Source: Xanthomonas cassavae CFBP 4642 | GTDB lineage: Bacteria; Pseudomonadota; Gammaproteobacteria; Xanthomonadales; Xanthomonadaceae | Direction of reading: 5' to 3' | Assembly: GCF_000454545.1 (NCBI RefSeq) | Contig: NZ_CM002139.1 | Span: 504,538 to 530,284, forward strand | DNA length: 25,747 bases | Shown here: positions 8,007-16,413 of the stretch, one piece after another | How positions within the stretch are numbered: position 1 is the stretch's first letter | Layout: every line of letters begins with the position of its first letter | Made by a program: the position numbers and the translations under genes | The notes under the pieces: generated by a model | Told to the model about the DNA's origin: nothing | Database searches by the model: none | What the model saw: the letters and a program-made list of their open reading frames with translations, nothing else

Positions 8007-8579
8007 GTGTCATCGTCGCTGCGCTGGTTCGCCTGGCTCGCGCTCTGGGTCACGCTCCCCTGCCTGGCGCAGCAGAAGATGCATTCCATCGACCCGGCGC
8101 AATCGCGCTTCGGGTTCGAGATCAGAACCCGCTTCGGCATGAAGATCGAGGGGTTTTTCCCGCGCTTTCGCGGTGAGGTGGTGGAGCTGCCGGACAAGCG
8201 CCAGCAGGTGCGCTTCCGGCTGGATGCCACCCAGGTGGAGATCCCGGGCAAGGACCGCTATACCGGCTGGATGCGCGGGGAGGACTTCTTCGATGTCGCG
8301 CGCTACCCGGTGGTGGAATTCGAGTCGCTGCCGTACACCGAAGAGGCGATCAAGGACGGTGGAGACATCACCGGCAACCTGACCATTCGCGGAATCACCC
8401 ACATTGAGACCCTGCACGTGGCTCCAGCTGAATGCGCACGGCCGGGCTATGATTGCGATGTGATCAGCCGAGGTACGGTCCTGCGTGGACGTTATGGAAT
8501 GAATGCGTGGCAGATGGCCCTGGGCGACAGGGTGACGTTCATTCTGCGTGGGCGGCTGCAGGAGGCGCGGCGCCCGTGA
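8007..8579 (+). CDS. YceI-family exported lipid-binding-like protein
   Basis: The 190-residue product starts at GTG 8007, three bases after the sixA stop. A signal peptide (SSSLRWFAWLALWVTLPCLA before QQ) directs it to the periplasm. The mature part begins HSIDPAQSRFGFEIRTRFGMKIEGFFPRF and includes a DYFDV-like GEDFFDVARYPVVEFES and GNLTIRGIT, the usual YceI pattern. YceI folds as a lipocalin-like barrel that binds isoprenoid-type lipids; the physiological ligand is not settled. A conserved late segment contains two Cys (about 143 and 149). The stop overlaps the GTG start of the next gene by four bases (GTGA), suggesting translational coupling. Confidence 0.85.
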   Translation: MSSSLRWFAWLALWVTLPCLAQQKMHSIDPAQSRFGFEIRTRFGMKIEGFFPRFRGEVVELPDKRQQVRFRLDATQVEIPGKDRYTGWMRGEDFFDVARYPVVEFESLPYTEEAIKDGGDITGNLTIRGITHIETLHVAPAECARPGYDCDVISRGTVLRGRYGMNAWQMALGDRVTFILRGRLQEARRP

Positions 8580-10606
8580 AGTTCCTGTCGAGGGTACTCG
8601 TGCTGGCAACGCTGTTGCTCGGTACCGGATGCGCCGGCCTGTCGCAAACCGAGCGCAACCGCGCCGCCGGTGTCGCCGCTGCCGCACGCAGCACCGTGGT
8701 GGAATGCACCCAGGCCAATCATTGCGCCCAGCCTTCGCCGTTGCGCGCGCTGGGCGGGCAGGCCATCACTGCCTCCACACCAGCCTCGCCGCGGCACTAC
8801 GCCACCATCGTCGACCATGGCGAAGAATCGCTGGTGGCGCGGCTCAACCTGATCCGCAGTGCCACCCGCAGCATCGACCTGCAGACCTACATCTTCGACA
8901 AGGACGACAGCGCGCGCATGGTGCTGGATGCCTTGATCGACGCCGCCAGGCGCGGGGTCAAGGTGCGCATCCTGATCGACCAGCTCTCGGCGATCGCCGA
9001 CCTGCAGATTCTCGGCGCGCTCGCCAGCAGCCATGAAAACCTGCAGCTGCGCATCTACAACCCCACCTTCGGCAAGGTCAAACTCAATTACTTCGATTAT
9101 GCCGGCAGCGTGCTGTGCTGTTTCCGACGCTTCAACCAGCGCATGCACAACAAGCTGCTGGTGGTGGACGACGTGCTGGGCGTGGTTGGCGGGCGCAATT
9201 ACCAGGACGACTATTACGACTGGGACAGCGAGTACAACTTTCGCGACCGCGACGTGATCCTGGCCGGGCCGGAGGTGCGTGCCATGGCCGCCAACTTCGA
9301 TGCGTTCTGGCGCGCGCGGCGCAGCGTGCCGGCCGAACGCCTGAACGATGTGGGCCGGCTGCTGCTGGAACAGGGCGCGCCGCAGATGCCGCCGGTGCAG
9401 TTCCGGCGCCCGGACCGGGTGGCGCGGGTGGACCAGGAGGCGCGCGATCCGCAGTTCGTGCGCGATGCCTTCGTTACCCCGGCCATGCCGGTGCAGCGTG
9501 TGCTGTACGTGGCCGACCTGCCGCAGAAGCATCGCCGGGAACACGCCGCCAAGGCAGTCTCCACCGCGCCGGAACTGGATGGCCTGATCGCCGGTGCGCA
9601 GCAGGAAGTGCTGCTGCAGACGCCGTATCTGGTGTTGTCCGACGAGGCGCAGGCGATCTTCCGCACGTTGCGCAAACACCCGCAGCCGCCGCGCATCGTG
9701 GTGTCCACCAATAGCCTGGCCGCCACCGACAACCCCATCGTGTATGCGCTGTCCTACAAGTTCAAACGCCGCAACATGCGCGAGCTGGGCTTCAACGTTT
9801 ATGAGTTCAAGCCGTTTCCGCTGGATGCGCCGGTGGACTACGCCAACCTGGTGCCGGACCCGCTCAACCCGGCATCGCAGACCAACCAAGACAGCCGCGA
9901 CAATCGCCTGATCGGTGGCAGCGCCGCCGGCAATGCGATGCGTGGCAGCAGTGGCAGTGGCAGTGGCGAAGGCGACGCAGCGCGGGCGCCGGCGAGCACG
10001 TTGCGCGGCAGCAGCGGTGGCGGCCGTGCGCGCGGTGGCAGCGAGGTCGATCGCCGCGTGCTGCGTACCGAAACCCGGCCCTCGTTCCTGGGCACGCGCG
10101 CGGTCAACAAGCCGCTGCCGGTGACCCGTGCCGGCGCACGCATGGGGTTGCACGCCAAGTCGCTGGTGGTGGACCGCCGCATCGGCGTGATCGGCACGCA
10201 CAACTTCGACCCGCGCAGCGAGAACTACAACACCGAAGCGGCGGTGGTGATCGACGATGCGCGCTTTGCGCAGGCGCTGGCCGCCAGCATCGAGCGCGAT
10301 ATCAGCCCGGAAAACGCCTGGACCGTGGCCCCGCGCGAAAAACCGCCGGTGCTCAGCGGCCTGAACTACAGCGTGGGCAAGGTCTCCGAGGCCCTGCCGG
10401 TGCTGGATTTCTGGCCCTGGCGCTATGCCACCAACTACGAATTCCAGCCCGGCCCGGGCTGCCCGTTCCCACTCAAACGGCAAGACCCGCAATTCCGCCG
10501 GTGCTATGTGGCGGTCGGCGATTTCCCCGAGGTCAACGTGGGGCCGAAGTGGCTGCTGGTGCGCATGCTCACCGCCTTCGGCGCCGGTCTGGTGCCGATT
10601 CTCTGA
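8576..10606 (+). CDS. Phospholipase D family protein, cardiolipin synthase C-like
   Basis: This 676-residue protein has two HxKx4D motifs: HNKLLVVDD at residues 191-199 and HAKSLVVDR at 526-534. Each is followed by a GG/GT-x-N segment (GGRNYQDDYYD and GTHNFDPRSENYNTE). That is the two-domain layout of PLD-type cardiolipin synthases, which join phosphatidyl groups in the membrane. The GTG at 8576 is chosen because AGGAGG lies ten bases upstream and a signal-like FLSRVLVLATLLLGTGC with a possible lipobox Cys follows; the in-frame ATG at 8453 would bury this. A Gly/Ser/Arg-rich stretch of about 45 residues (about 447-492) interrupts the second half. Enzymatic product (cardiolipin or other) is inferred from family. 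Confidence 0.88.
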   Translation: MKFLSRVLVLATLLLGTGCAGLSQTERNRAAGVAAAARSTVVECTQANHCAQPSPLRALGGQAITASTPASPRHYATIVDHGEESLVARLNLIRSATRSIDLQTYIFDKDDSARMVLDALIDAARRGVKVRILIDQLSAIADLQILGALASSHENLQLRIYNPTFGKVKLNYFDYAGSVLCCFRRFNQRMHNKLLVVDDVLGVVGGRNYQDDYYDWDSEYNFRDRDVILAGPEVRAMAANFDAFWRARRSVPAERLNDVGRLLLEQGAPQMPPVQFRRPDRVARVDQEARDPQFVRDAFVTPAMPVQRVLYVADLPQKHRREHAAKAVSTAPELDGLIAGAQQEVLLQTPYLVLSDEAQAIFRTLRKHPQPPRIVVSTNSLAATDNPIVYALSYKFKRRNMRELGFNVYEFKPFPLDAPVDYANLVPDPLNPASQTNQDSRDNRLIGGSAAGNAMRGSSGSGSGEGDAARAPASTLRGSSGGGRARGGSEVDRRVLRTETRPSFLGTRAVNKPLPVTRAGARMGLHAKSLVVDRRIGVIGTHNFDPRSENYNTEAAVVIDDARFAQALAASIERDISPENAWTVAPREKPPVLSGLNYSVGKVSEALPVLDFWPWRYATNYEFQPGPGCPFPLKRQDPQFRRCYVAVGDFPEVNVGPKWLLVRMLTAFGAGLVPIL

Positions 10607-10802
10607 GCACTACGCTGCCGGAACCGTGCCCCGGCACAGCATGCAGCACCAGAACCCGCACCAGCCGTAAGTGACCCTGAGATCACCGCAGGTAGCGCCG
10701 ATCCCGCCAGCGTCCGACAAGCAACGACCCCGCCCGGCCTGTTACCGTCACGGCGTGAACCACCCGCCACCGCATCGCATCAGGCCCCGCAAACGCTGTG
10801 GC

Positions 10803-10830
10803 GATTCCCGATTCCCGATTCCCGATTCCC
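10803..10830 (+). repeat. Tandem heptamer (GATTCCC)4 directly upstream of the thioesterase start
   Basis: Four exact copies of GATTCCC occupy 10803-10809, 10810-10816, 10817-10823 and 10824-10830. A degenerate CAATCC then runs up to the ATG at 10837. The repeat fills the position where a ribosome-binding site would be expected. Heptamer tracts of this type are, from memory, common between genes in xanthomonads. Confidence 0.9.
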
Positions 10831-10836
10831 CAATCC

Positions 10837-11265
10837 ATGACCTTCCGCGCCCCCGTCGACCTGACCGCCCTCAACGCTTCCAGCCGCAATACCCTGATCG
10901 AGCATCTGGGCATCGTGTTCACCGAGGCCGGCGATGATTGGCTGCGCGCCACCATGCCGGTCGACACCCGCACCAGGCAGCCGTATGGCCTGCTGCATGG
11001 CGGCGCGTCGGTGGTGCTGGCCGAAACCCTGGGCAGTAGCGCGGGCAATCTGTGCGTGGATATGACCAGCCAGATATGCGTGGGGCTGGAGATCAATGCC
11101 AACCACCTGCGTGCCGCCACCGATGGCGTGGTCATCGGCACCGCGCGCGCGGTGCACGTGGGGCGCAGCACCCAGGTCTGGGACATCGTCATCGAAAATC
11201 CGGCCGGCAAGCGGGTGTGCGTGTCGCGGCTGACCCTGGCGGTGGTGGCGCGCACCCATGGCTGA
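10837..11265 (+). CDS. Hotdog-fold thioesterase (PaaI/YdiI type)
   Basis: The 142-residue protein has the hotdog thioesterase pattern: LIEHLGIVFTEAGDDWLRATMPV, then LLHGGASVVLAETLGS (about 51-66) with the catalytic-site HGG and Glu, then GLEINANHLRAATDGVV. Members hydrolyse acyl-CoA thioesters; YdiI/MenI acts on 1,4-dihydroxy-2-naphthoyl-CoA and PaaI on phenylacetyl-CoA intermediates. The substrate here cannot be decided. The ATG at 10837 fits the family N-terminus but has no Shine-Dalgarno because a heptamer repeat precedes it. An in-frame GTG at 10798 would add 13 residues encoded by the repeat. The acyltransferase gene follows after 117 bases. Confidence 0.87.
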   Translation: MTFRAPVDLTALNASSRNTLIEHLGIVFTEAGDDWLRATMPVDTRTRQPYGLLHGGASVVLAETLGSSAGNLCVDMTSQICVGLEINANHLRAATDGVVIGTARAVHVGRSTQVWDIVIENPAGKRVCVSRLTLAVVARTHG

Positions 11266-11382
11266 ACCCACCGGGCAATGGCATGGGTGGAACAGCGCCA
11301 CCCGCTGCCGGCACTGCGCCGCCGCCACGCTGCTGTCACAATAGATGCGCCTTCTTCCCCAGTTACCGGTCCCGTAGGTCGA

Positions 11383-12186
11383 ATGAGCGAGTCATCCCTG
11401 GACGCCACGCGCGACGCTCGCGGCGCGTTGCGTTGGTTCCGGTACCTGTATCGGGTGCCGTTGCTGCTGCTGCATCTGTGCCTCTGCCTGCCGATCACCA
11501 TGCTGTGCGTGGTGACGCCGTCGCTGGCGCGCATCCGTACCGGTCGCGAGGACACCCTGGACGAGCGGATGATCCGCTGGTGGCAGGGCAACCTGATGCG
11601 CATCTTCGGCTTCCGCCTGCGCCGGATGGGCACGCCGCTGTCGGGCGCGACGCTGTTCGTGGCCAATCACGTCAGCTGGGTGGATATCTCCATGCTGCAC
11701 AGCCAGCGCGTGATGGGCTTTGTGGCCAAACGCGAGATTGCCGGCTGGCCGCTGGTGGGCTGGCTGGCGACCAAGGGCCAGACCATCTTCCACCAGCGCG
11801 GCAGCACCGAATCGCTGGGCGGCGTGCTGCAGGAAATGCTGCAGCGCCTGCGCAGCGGCAAGCCGGTCGGCGTGTTTCCGGAAGGGCGCACCCGCGGCGG
11901 CACCGAAGTGGGCCCGTTCCATGCGCGCATCTTCCAGGCCGCGGTGGAAGCCGGCGTGCCGGTGCAGCCGGTGGCGCTGCGCTACGGCGTGCGCGGCAAT
12001 GCGCAGGCGGTGGTGGCCTTCGGCGAGCGCGAGAGTTTCTTTGCCAATATCGTGCGCCTGCTGGGCGAGCCGTCGCGGTTGGCGGAAGTGCATTTCCTGG
12101 CGCCGATCGGGGCGTTCGATATCGAAGGCCGCCGCCGCCTGGCCGAGACCTCGCGGCAACGCATCATCGCCGCAATGGAGTCCTGA
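11383..12186 (+). CDS. 1-acyl-sn-glycerol-3-phosphate acyltransferase family protein
   Basis: The 267-residue membrane protein carries the PlsC motifs: NHVSWVD (residues 95-101, HX4D catalytic pair), an FHQRGS segment (about 136-141) and FPEGRT (165-170). A hydrophobic segment at about 25-48 anchors it to the inner membrane. The family transfers acyl chains to lysophosphatidate or to lyso-ornithine lipid; which substrate applies is open. The ATG at 11383 has AGGT a few bases upstream and precedes the membrane segment; the frame is open back to 11278, but that region has no family similarity. ACAATAG at 11338-11344 resembles a -10 element. An alpha/beta hydrolase gene follows after 63 bases. 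Confidence 0.9.
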   Translation: MSESSLDATRDARGALRWFRYLYRVPLLLLHLCLCLPITMLCVVTPSLARIRTGREDTLDERMIRWWQGNLMRIFGFRLRRMGTPLSGATLFVANHVSWVDISMLHSQRVMGFVAKREIAGWPLVGWLATKGQTIFHQRGSTESLGGVLQEMLQRLRSGKPVGVFPEGRTRGGTEVGPFHARIFQAAVEAGVPVQPVALRYGVRGNAQAVVAFGERESFFANIVRLLGEPSRLAEVHFLAPIGAFDIEGRRRLAETSRQRIIAAMES

Positions 12187-12249
12187 GCCGGCAATGCACG
12201 CGCGCATCGCTCCCACGGCCGCCACGCCACCGTCCGGCCCGGCGCGCGC

Positions 12250-13236
12250 ATGAACGCCTCCGACTACCAGCCGCCGCGCTGGCTGCGTAATCCGCACGTG
12301 CAATCGGTGCTGGGCAGCAGCGCCTTGCGCCGGCTGCGCAGCCGGCAGCTGCTGGCCGCCAGTGGCGCGGTCACCAGCGAACATATTCTCGACGGCGGCG
12401 ACGGGGTGCGCCTGCAGGGCTGGATGAGCGTGCCGCCGGGCGATGCGCCGGTACGCGGCACCGTGTTGCTGTTGCACGGCTGGGAAGGCAGCGCCGACTC
12501 CAACTACATGCGGCTGACCGCCGCGCGTCTGCTCGGCCTGGGCTACCAGGTGTTCCGGCTGAATTTTCGCGACCACGGCGGCACCCACCATCTCAACGTG
12601 GACCTGTTCCACTCCGACCGCATCGACGAGGTGGTCAATGCTGCCTGCGATCTGTGGCAGCGCTTCCCGTCGGCGCAGCTGCTGGCGGCCGGGTATTCGC
12701 TGGGCGGCAATTTCGCGCTGCGGCTGGCCTTGCGTGCGCCGGCCGCCGGTCTGCCGCTGGCACGGGTGGCGGCCGTGTGTCCGTTGCTGGATCCGGCGGC
12801 GACGATGACCCAGCTGGAAAAAGGCCCGCAATTCTACGACTGGTATTTCCGTCGTAAATGGCGCGAATCGCTGTTGCGCAAGCGCCAGCTGTTCCCGGAC
12901 CAGCACGGCTACGACGACGCCACCCTGTCCCTGGACATGCGCGAGCTGATGGCCTGGCTGGCGGTGCAACACACCGGGCATGGCTCGCTGGAGGCCTATT
13001 TCGACAGTTACTCGATCGCCGGCGAGCGCCTGGCCGGGCTGCAGGTGCCCTCGGACATCCTGATGGCCGAAGACGACCCGGTGATTCCGTTCGAAGACTT
13101 CGCCGCCTGGCGCCTGCCGGCGCATGCGCAGCTGGAGATCGCGCGCTGGGGCGGCCATTGCGGCTTCCTGGAAAACGCCCGTGGCGACGGCTTTGCCGAA
13201 CGCTGGGTGGCCGAGCGGCTGGCCGCCGCCCGGTAG
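12250..13236 (+). CDS. YheT-family alpha/beta hydrolase
   Basis: The 328-residue cytoplasmic protein starts YQPPRWLRNPHVQSVLGS, the characteristic N-terminus of YheT/COG0429 hydrolases, in which the protein begins by describing a cap region before the fold. The core has LLLHGWEGSADSNYM (about 73-87), FRDHGGTHH, the nucleophile elbow GYSLGG with Ser150, an acidic EDDP at about 274-277 and the catalytic His303 in GGHCGF. This is a complete Ser-Asp-His triad. Human ABHD1/ABHD3 relatives act on phospholipids, but bacterial substrates are mostly unknown. It follows the acyltransferase gene closely, so a lipid-related role is plausible but unproven. Confidence 0.9.
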   Translation: MNASDYQPPRWLRNPHVQSVLGSSALRRLRSRQLLAASGAVTSEHILDGGDGVRLQGWMSVPPGDAPVRGTVLLLHGWEGSADSNYMRLTAARLLGLGYQVFRLNFRDHGGTHHLNVDLFHSDRIDEVVNAACDLWQRFPSAQLLAAGYSLGGNFALRLALRAPAAGLPLARVAAVCPLLDPAATMTQLEKGPQFYDWYFRRKWRESLLRKRQLFPDQHGYDDATLSLDMRELMAWLAVQHTGHGSLEAYFDSYSIAGERLAGLQVPSDILMAEDDPVIPFEDFAAWRLPAHAQLEIARWGGHCGFLENARGDGFAERWVAERLAAAR

Positions 13237-13259
13237 GTCGGCGCCGCGGCGCGCATCGC

Positions 13260-13265
13260 TACAAT
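13260..13265 (+). promoter_or_regulatory. Candidate -10 element TACAAT
   Basis: TACAAT within GCTACAATAGCGG lies 28 bases before the TPR-sulfotransferase start and matches the sigma-70 -10 consensus in five of six positions. No clear -35 is visible at the expected distance. Confidence 0.4.
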
Positions 13266-13293
13266 AGCGGTTTGTCCGGGACACACCGCCGCC

Positions 13294-15366
13294 ATGCAAG
13301 ACGCCATTCTTCAAGCCCTGCGCCGTAATGCGGCCGACGATGCGGTGGCGCTGGCCCGCGAATGGGCCACCAGCACACCGGACGATGCGCAGCCGCACCG
13401 CTGGCTCGGGCTGGCTTTGCAGCAGCAAGGGCAGCCGGCGCTGGCGCTGGCCAGTATCGACACTGCGCTGACCCTGACCCCGGAAGACGCCGATCTGCAC
13501 CTGCTGCGTGCCGGTCTGCTGCTGGCCGCGCGTGATCTGGCCGCCGCCGATGCCGCGCTGTCGCGCAGCACCGTGCTGGACCCCAACCAGTTCAACGCCT
13601 ACGTGATGCAGGCGCATCTGGCGGTGGCACGTGGCGATCTGGATAAAGCCGAGCGGCTGAGCCGCACCGCTGCGCGGCTGGCGCCGGAGCACCCGCAGTT
13701 GCTGGCGGTCGATGGCGTGGTGGAAATGCGTCGCGGCCAGAGCGACCGCGCGCTGGCGCTGCTCACCCGCGCCGCCGAGCAGTTGCCCGACGATGCACGG
13801 GTGATGTTCGCACTGGGCTTTGCCTACCTGCAGAAGGAACACTTCGCCTTCGCCGAGCGCGCGTTCGAGCGCGTGGTGGAGCTCAATCCGCCCGGCACCG
13901 CGCTGCGCGCCTTTATCGCCCAGCTGGCCCAGCGCCAGGGGCGCCTGGACGATGCGCTGACCGCGATGCAGGGTGTGCTGGCACAGCCCGGCGGCGACAT
14001 CCCGGCCATGCGCCGGCTCGCCGGCGAGATGGAATTGCAGGCCGGGCGCCCCGACCAGGCCGCCGCGCACCTGCGCCTGGCGCTGGCGCACTGGCCGGCC
14101 GACCGCCGCACCCTGCATGCGCTGCTCACCGCCTGGGAGCGGCTGGGCGCGGTGGACGATGCGCGCGACACCCTGGACGCGGCGCTGGCCACCTCGGCCA
14201 ACGCGCACGACCTGTGGCTGGCCCGCCTGGCGGTGGAGCCGGTCGGCGGGCCGCAGGCGCAGGCGGTGATCGAGCGCTGGCTGCTGGCCATGCCCGAGCA
14301 CCTGCCGGCGCTGGAAGCGCTGATGCGCGTGCACGACATGCAGGGCCATGCCGAGGAAGCGGAAATGGTGGCGCGCCAGATCGTGGCCGTGGAGCCGGGC
14401 CGCATCAGCGGTGAGCAGCGCATCGTCGAAGCCCTGCTCGAGCGCGACCCGCCGGCGGCGATCGCCTGCGTGCAATCGCTGATCGACTCCCTGCCGGCGC
14501 CGCAGCAGACCGTACTGCGGCCATGGCTGGGCAACGTGCAGGACCGCGCCGGCCAGCCCGACGCGGCCCTGGCGACCTGGATGCAGTTCCAGCGCGAACA
14601 GGCCCGGCACCGGCTGCCGTTGCCGCCGCAGGCCGCCAGGCAGCCGATGCAGTGGCCGGCGCTGGGGACCATTCCCGACACCGTCACCGCGCGCCCGTTG
14701 TTCGTCTGGGGCGTGCCCGGCTCGCATGTCGAACGCCTGATCGCGGTGATGGACGCCGCCACCCCGCTGGTACGCGGCGACCGCTACGGCACCACCCCGC
14801 CGTCGGACGCGCTGCAGAGCTACCGCACCATCGAGCAGCTGGCCTCCGGCGAGCTTGCGCCGATGGCGCTGGTGGAAGGCTGGAAGGCGCAGCTGGCGCG
14901 CCGCGGCATCGACGACGGCAACGTCATCGACTGGCTGCTGTGGTGGGACAACAGCCTGCTCACCGCGCTGCGCCCGCATCTGCCCGAGGGACGCCTGGCG
15001 ATCGCGCTGCGCGACCCGCGCGACATGCTGCTGGACTGGCTCTCGGCCGGTGCCCCGGCACCACTGGCGCTGCAATCGCCGCAGCAGGCCACCGACTGGC
15101 TGCTGGCCGCGCTGGAGCAGCTGGCGGTGCTGCACGAGCGCGATCTGTACCCGCACCGGATCATCCGGCTGGACGGTATCGAAAGCGACCCGCAGGGCAT
15201 TTCCGACGCGCTGGAGCAGGCCTTCGGGCTGCGCTTCCCACTGGTGGAACCCCGCGGCCCGGCCCGCCTGGCCGCAGGGCGCTGGCGCGATTACCGCAGC
15301 GTGCTTGGCGCCCAGTTCGATCTGCTCACCCTGATCGCGGTGCGCTTCGGCTACCCGCAGGACTGA
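13294..15366 (+). CDS. TPR protein with C-terminal sulfotransferase-like domain
   Basis: The 690-residue protein begins with many TPR units (about 1-430), for example HRWLGLALQQQGQPALALAS and ALGFAYLQKEHFAFAERAF. The C-terminal 220 residues resemble a sulfotransferase: LFVWGVPGSHVERLIAVM (about 469-486) aligns with the PAPS 5'-phosphosulfate loop, and AIALRDPRDMLLDW (about 570-583) aligns with the 3'-phosphate-binding motif. The first loop keeps G-x-P-x-S, but the usual Arg-Ser-Gly-Thr is changed to Gly-Ser-His-Val, so PAPS binding may be altered or lost. In the family, TPR-sulfotransferases modify proteins or glycans; no substrate is evident here. No signal peptide is seen. The REP array follows its stop codon. 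Confidence 0.8.
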   Translation: MQDAILQALRRNAADDAVALAREWATSTPDDAQPHRWLGLALQQQGQPALALASIDTALTLTPEDADLHLLRAGLLLAARDLAAADAALSRSTVLDPNQFNAYVMQAHLAVARGDLDKAERLSRTAARLAPEHPQLLAVDGVVEMRRGQSDRALALLTRAAEQLPDDARVMFALGFAYLQKEHFAFAERAFERVVELNPPGTALRAFIAQLAQRQGRLDDALTAMQGVLAQPGGDIPAMRRLAGEMELQAGRPDQAAAHLRLALAHWPADRRTLHALLTAWERLGAVDDARDTLDAALATSANAHDLWLARLAVEPVGGPQAQAVIERWLLAMPEHLPALEALMRVHDMQGHAEEAEMVARQIVAVEPGRISGEQRIVEALLERDPPAAIACVQSLIDSLPAPQQTVLRPWLGNVQDRAGQPDAALATWMQFQREQARHRLPLPPQAARQPMQWPALGTIPDTVTARPLFVWGVPGSHVERLIAVMDAATPLVRGDRYGTTPPSDALQSYRTIEQLASGELAPMALVEGWKAQLARRGIDDGNVIDWLLWWDNSLLTALRPHLPEGRLAIALRDPRDMLLDWLSAGAPAPLALQSPQQATDWLLAALEQLAVLHERDLYPHRIIRLDGIESDPQGISDALEQAFGLRFPLVEPRGPARLAAGRWRDYRSVLGAQFDLLTLIAVRFGYPQD

Positions 15367-15383
15367 GCAACACTCGGCACGGC

Positions 15384-16231
15384 TGCGCTCACGCCCGATG
15401 GGCGCGGCCGGCGCCCGGTGCGGCATGCCGTCGGCGGCGCAGCTCGCACCACCCCGTAGGAGTGGCCCCGGCCGCGACGAGGCGTTGCCGATGAACGCGG
15501 CCACCCACGATGCAGCGTCACCGGTAGGTTCCGTCGCGGCCAGGTCCGCTCCTACGAATGGGGGCAGATTGGTCGGCGAACGAAGGTGGCGCTCCCTGCC
15601 CGGTGGGCGCGGCCGGCGCCCGGGGTGGCCTTCGGCGGCGCAGCTCGCACCACCCCGTAGGAGCGGCCCCGGCCGCGACGAGGCGTTGCCGATGATGGGT
15701 CGCCACCGAATGATGTGGCTTTACCGATCCCGCCCCGTCGCGGCCAGGTCCGCTCCTACAACAGTCGGGGCAGATTGGCCGGCGAACGAAGGTGGCGCTC
15801 ACTGCCCGGTGGGCGTGGCCGGCGCCCGGGGCCGCCTTCGGCGGCGCAGCCCGCACCACCTCGTAGGAGCGGACCCGGCCGCGACGAGGCGTTGCCGACG
15901 ATGGGTCGCCACCGAATGATGTGGCTTTACCGATACCGCCCCGTCGCGGCCAGGTCCGCTCCTACGAATGGGGGCAGATTGGTCGGCGAACGAAGGTGGC
16001 GCTCCCTGCCCGATGGGCGCGGCCGGCGCCCGGGGCGGCCTTCGGCGGCGTAGCCCGCACCACCCCGTAGGAGCGGCCCCGGCCGCGACGAGGCGTTACC
16101 GACGGACTCGACCACCGACGATGCGTCGCCACCGAAATGATGTGGCGTTACCGAGAAGGCACTGTCGCGGCCGGGTCCGCTCCTACGCTCGGTGCGGATT
16201 GGCCGGATGAATATGGCGCTCCCTGCCACGC
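15384..16231. repeat. Tandem array of four paired inverted REP elements (GTAG type)
   Basis: Four direct 23-base REPs, GTAGGAGCGGCCCCGGCCGC plus GAC or close variants, start at 15456, 15657, 15863 and 16067. Four inverted copies occupy 15533-15555, 15737-15759, 15943-15965 and 16164-16186. The direct copies recur every 201-206 bases, so the array is a tandem of a unit of about 204 bases. Spacers contain a further hairpin, GGGCGC-GGCCG-GCGCCC (first at 15400-15416). Each REP has a GTAG head and a GCGGCC...GGCCGC stem, as in REPs mobilised by RAYT transposases. No RAYT gene is in the window. The 15367-16413 interval contains no credible gene. Confidence 0.92.
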
Positions 16232-16413
16232 GCACGCGGGCGCTGCAGCGTCCACGTTGCCGATGCACGATCACGTGGCCGCGGCGTTCGCTGGCGTGCT
16301 GAACCGGCCGCGATAAACCCGGCCGGGCGCACCAGAGGGTTCCATGGCGATGGCTTCCTCTGCGGCGCGGACCCAGGCACCCTGGTCGGCCTCATTGCCT
16401 CGGAGACCCCTGC

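Noticed and set aside
11392..15504. Very long minus-strand open frame (over 1300 codons) opposite the acyltransferase to TPR genes
   Set aside because: It lies antisense to four genes with clear motifs and is rich in His, Gln, Arg and Gly, as expected of a mirror frame in high-GC DNA. It has no domain or signal.
15384..16231. CRISPR array
   Set aside because: The repeats alternate in orientation and the spacers are themselves near-identical between units, with no cas genes. This is a REPIN array.
15398..16274. Open frames within the REP array that seem to encode repetitive Arg/Gly/Pro proteins
   Set aside because: They occur on both strands and only translate the REP tandem units. There is no ribosome-binding site or independent evidence of coding.
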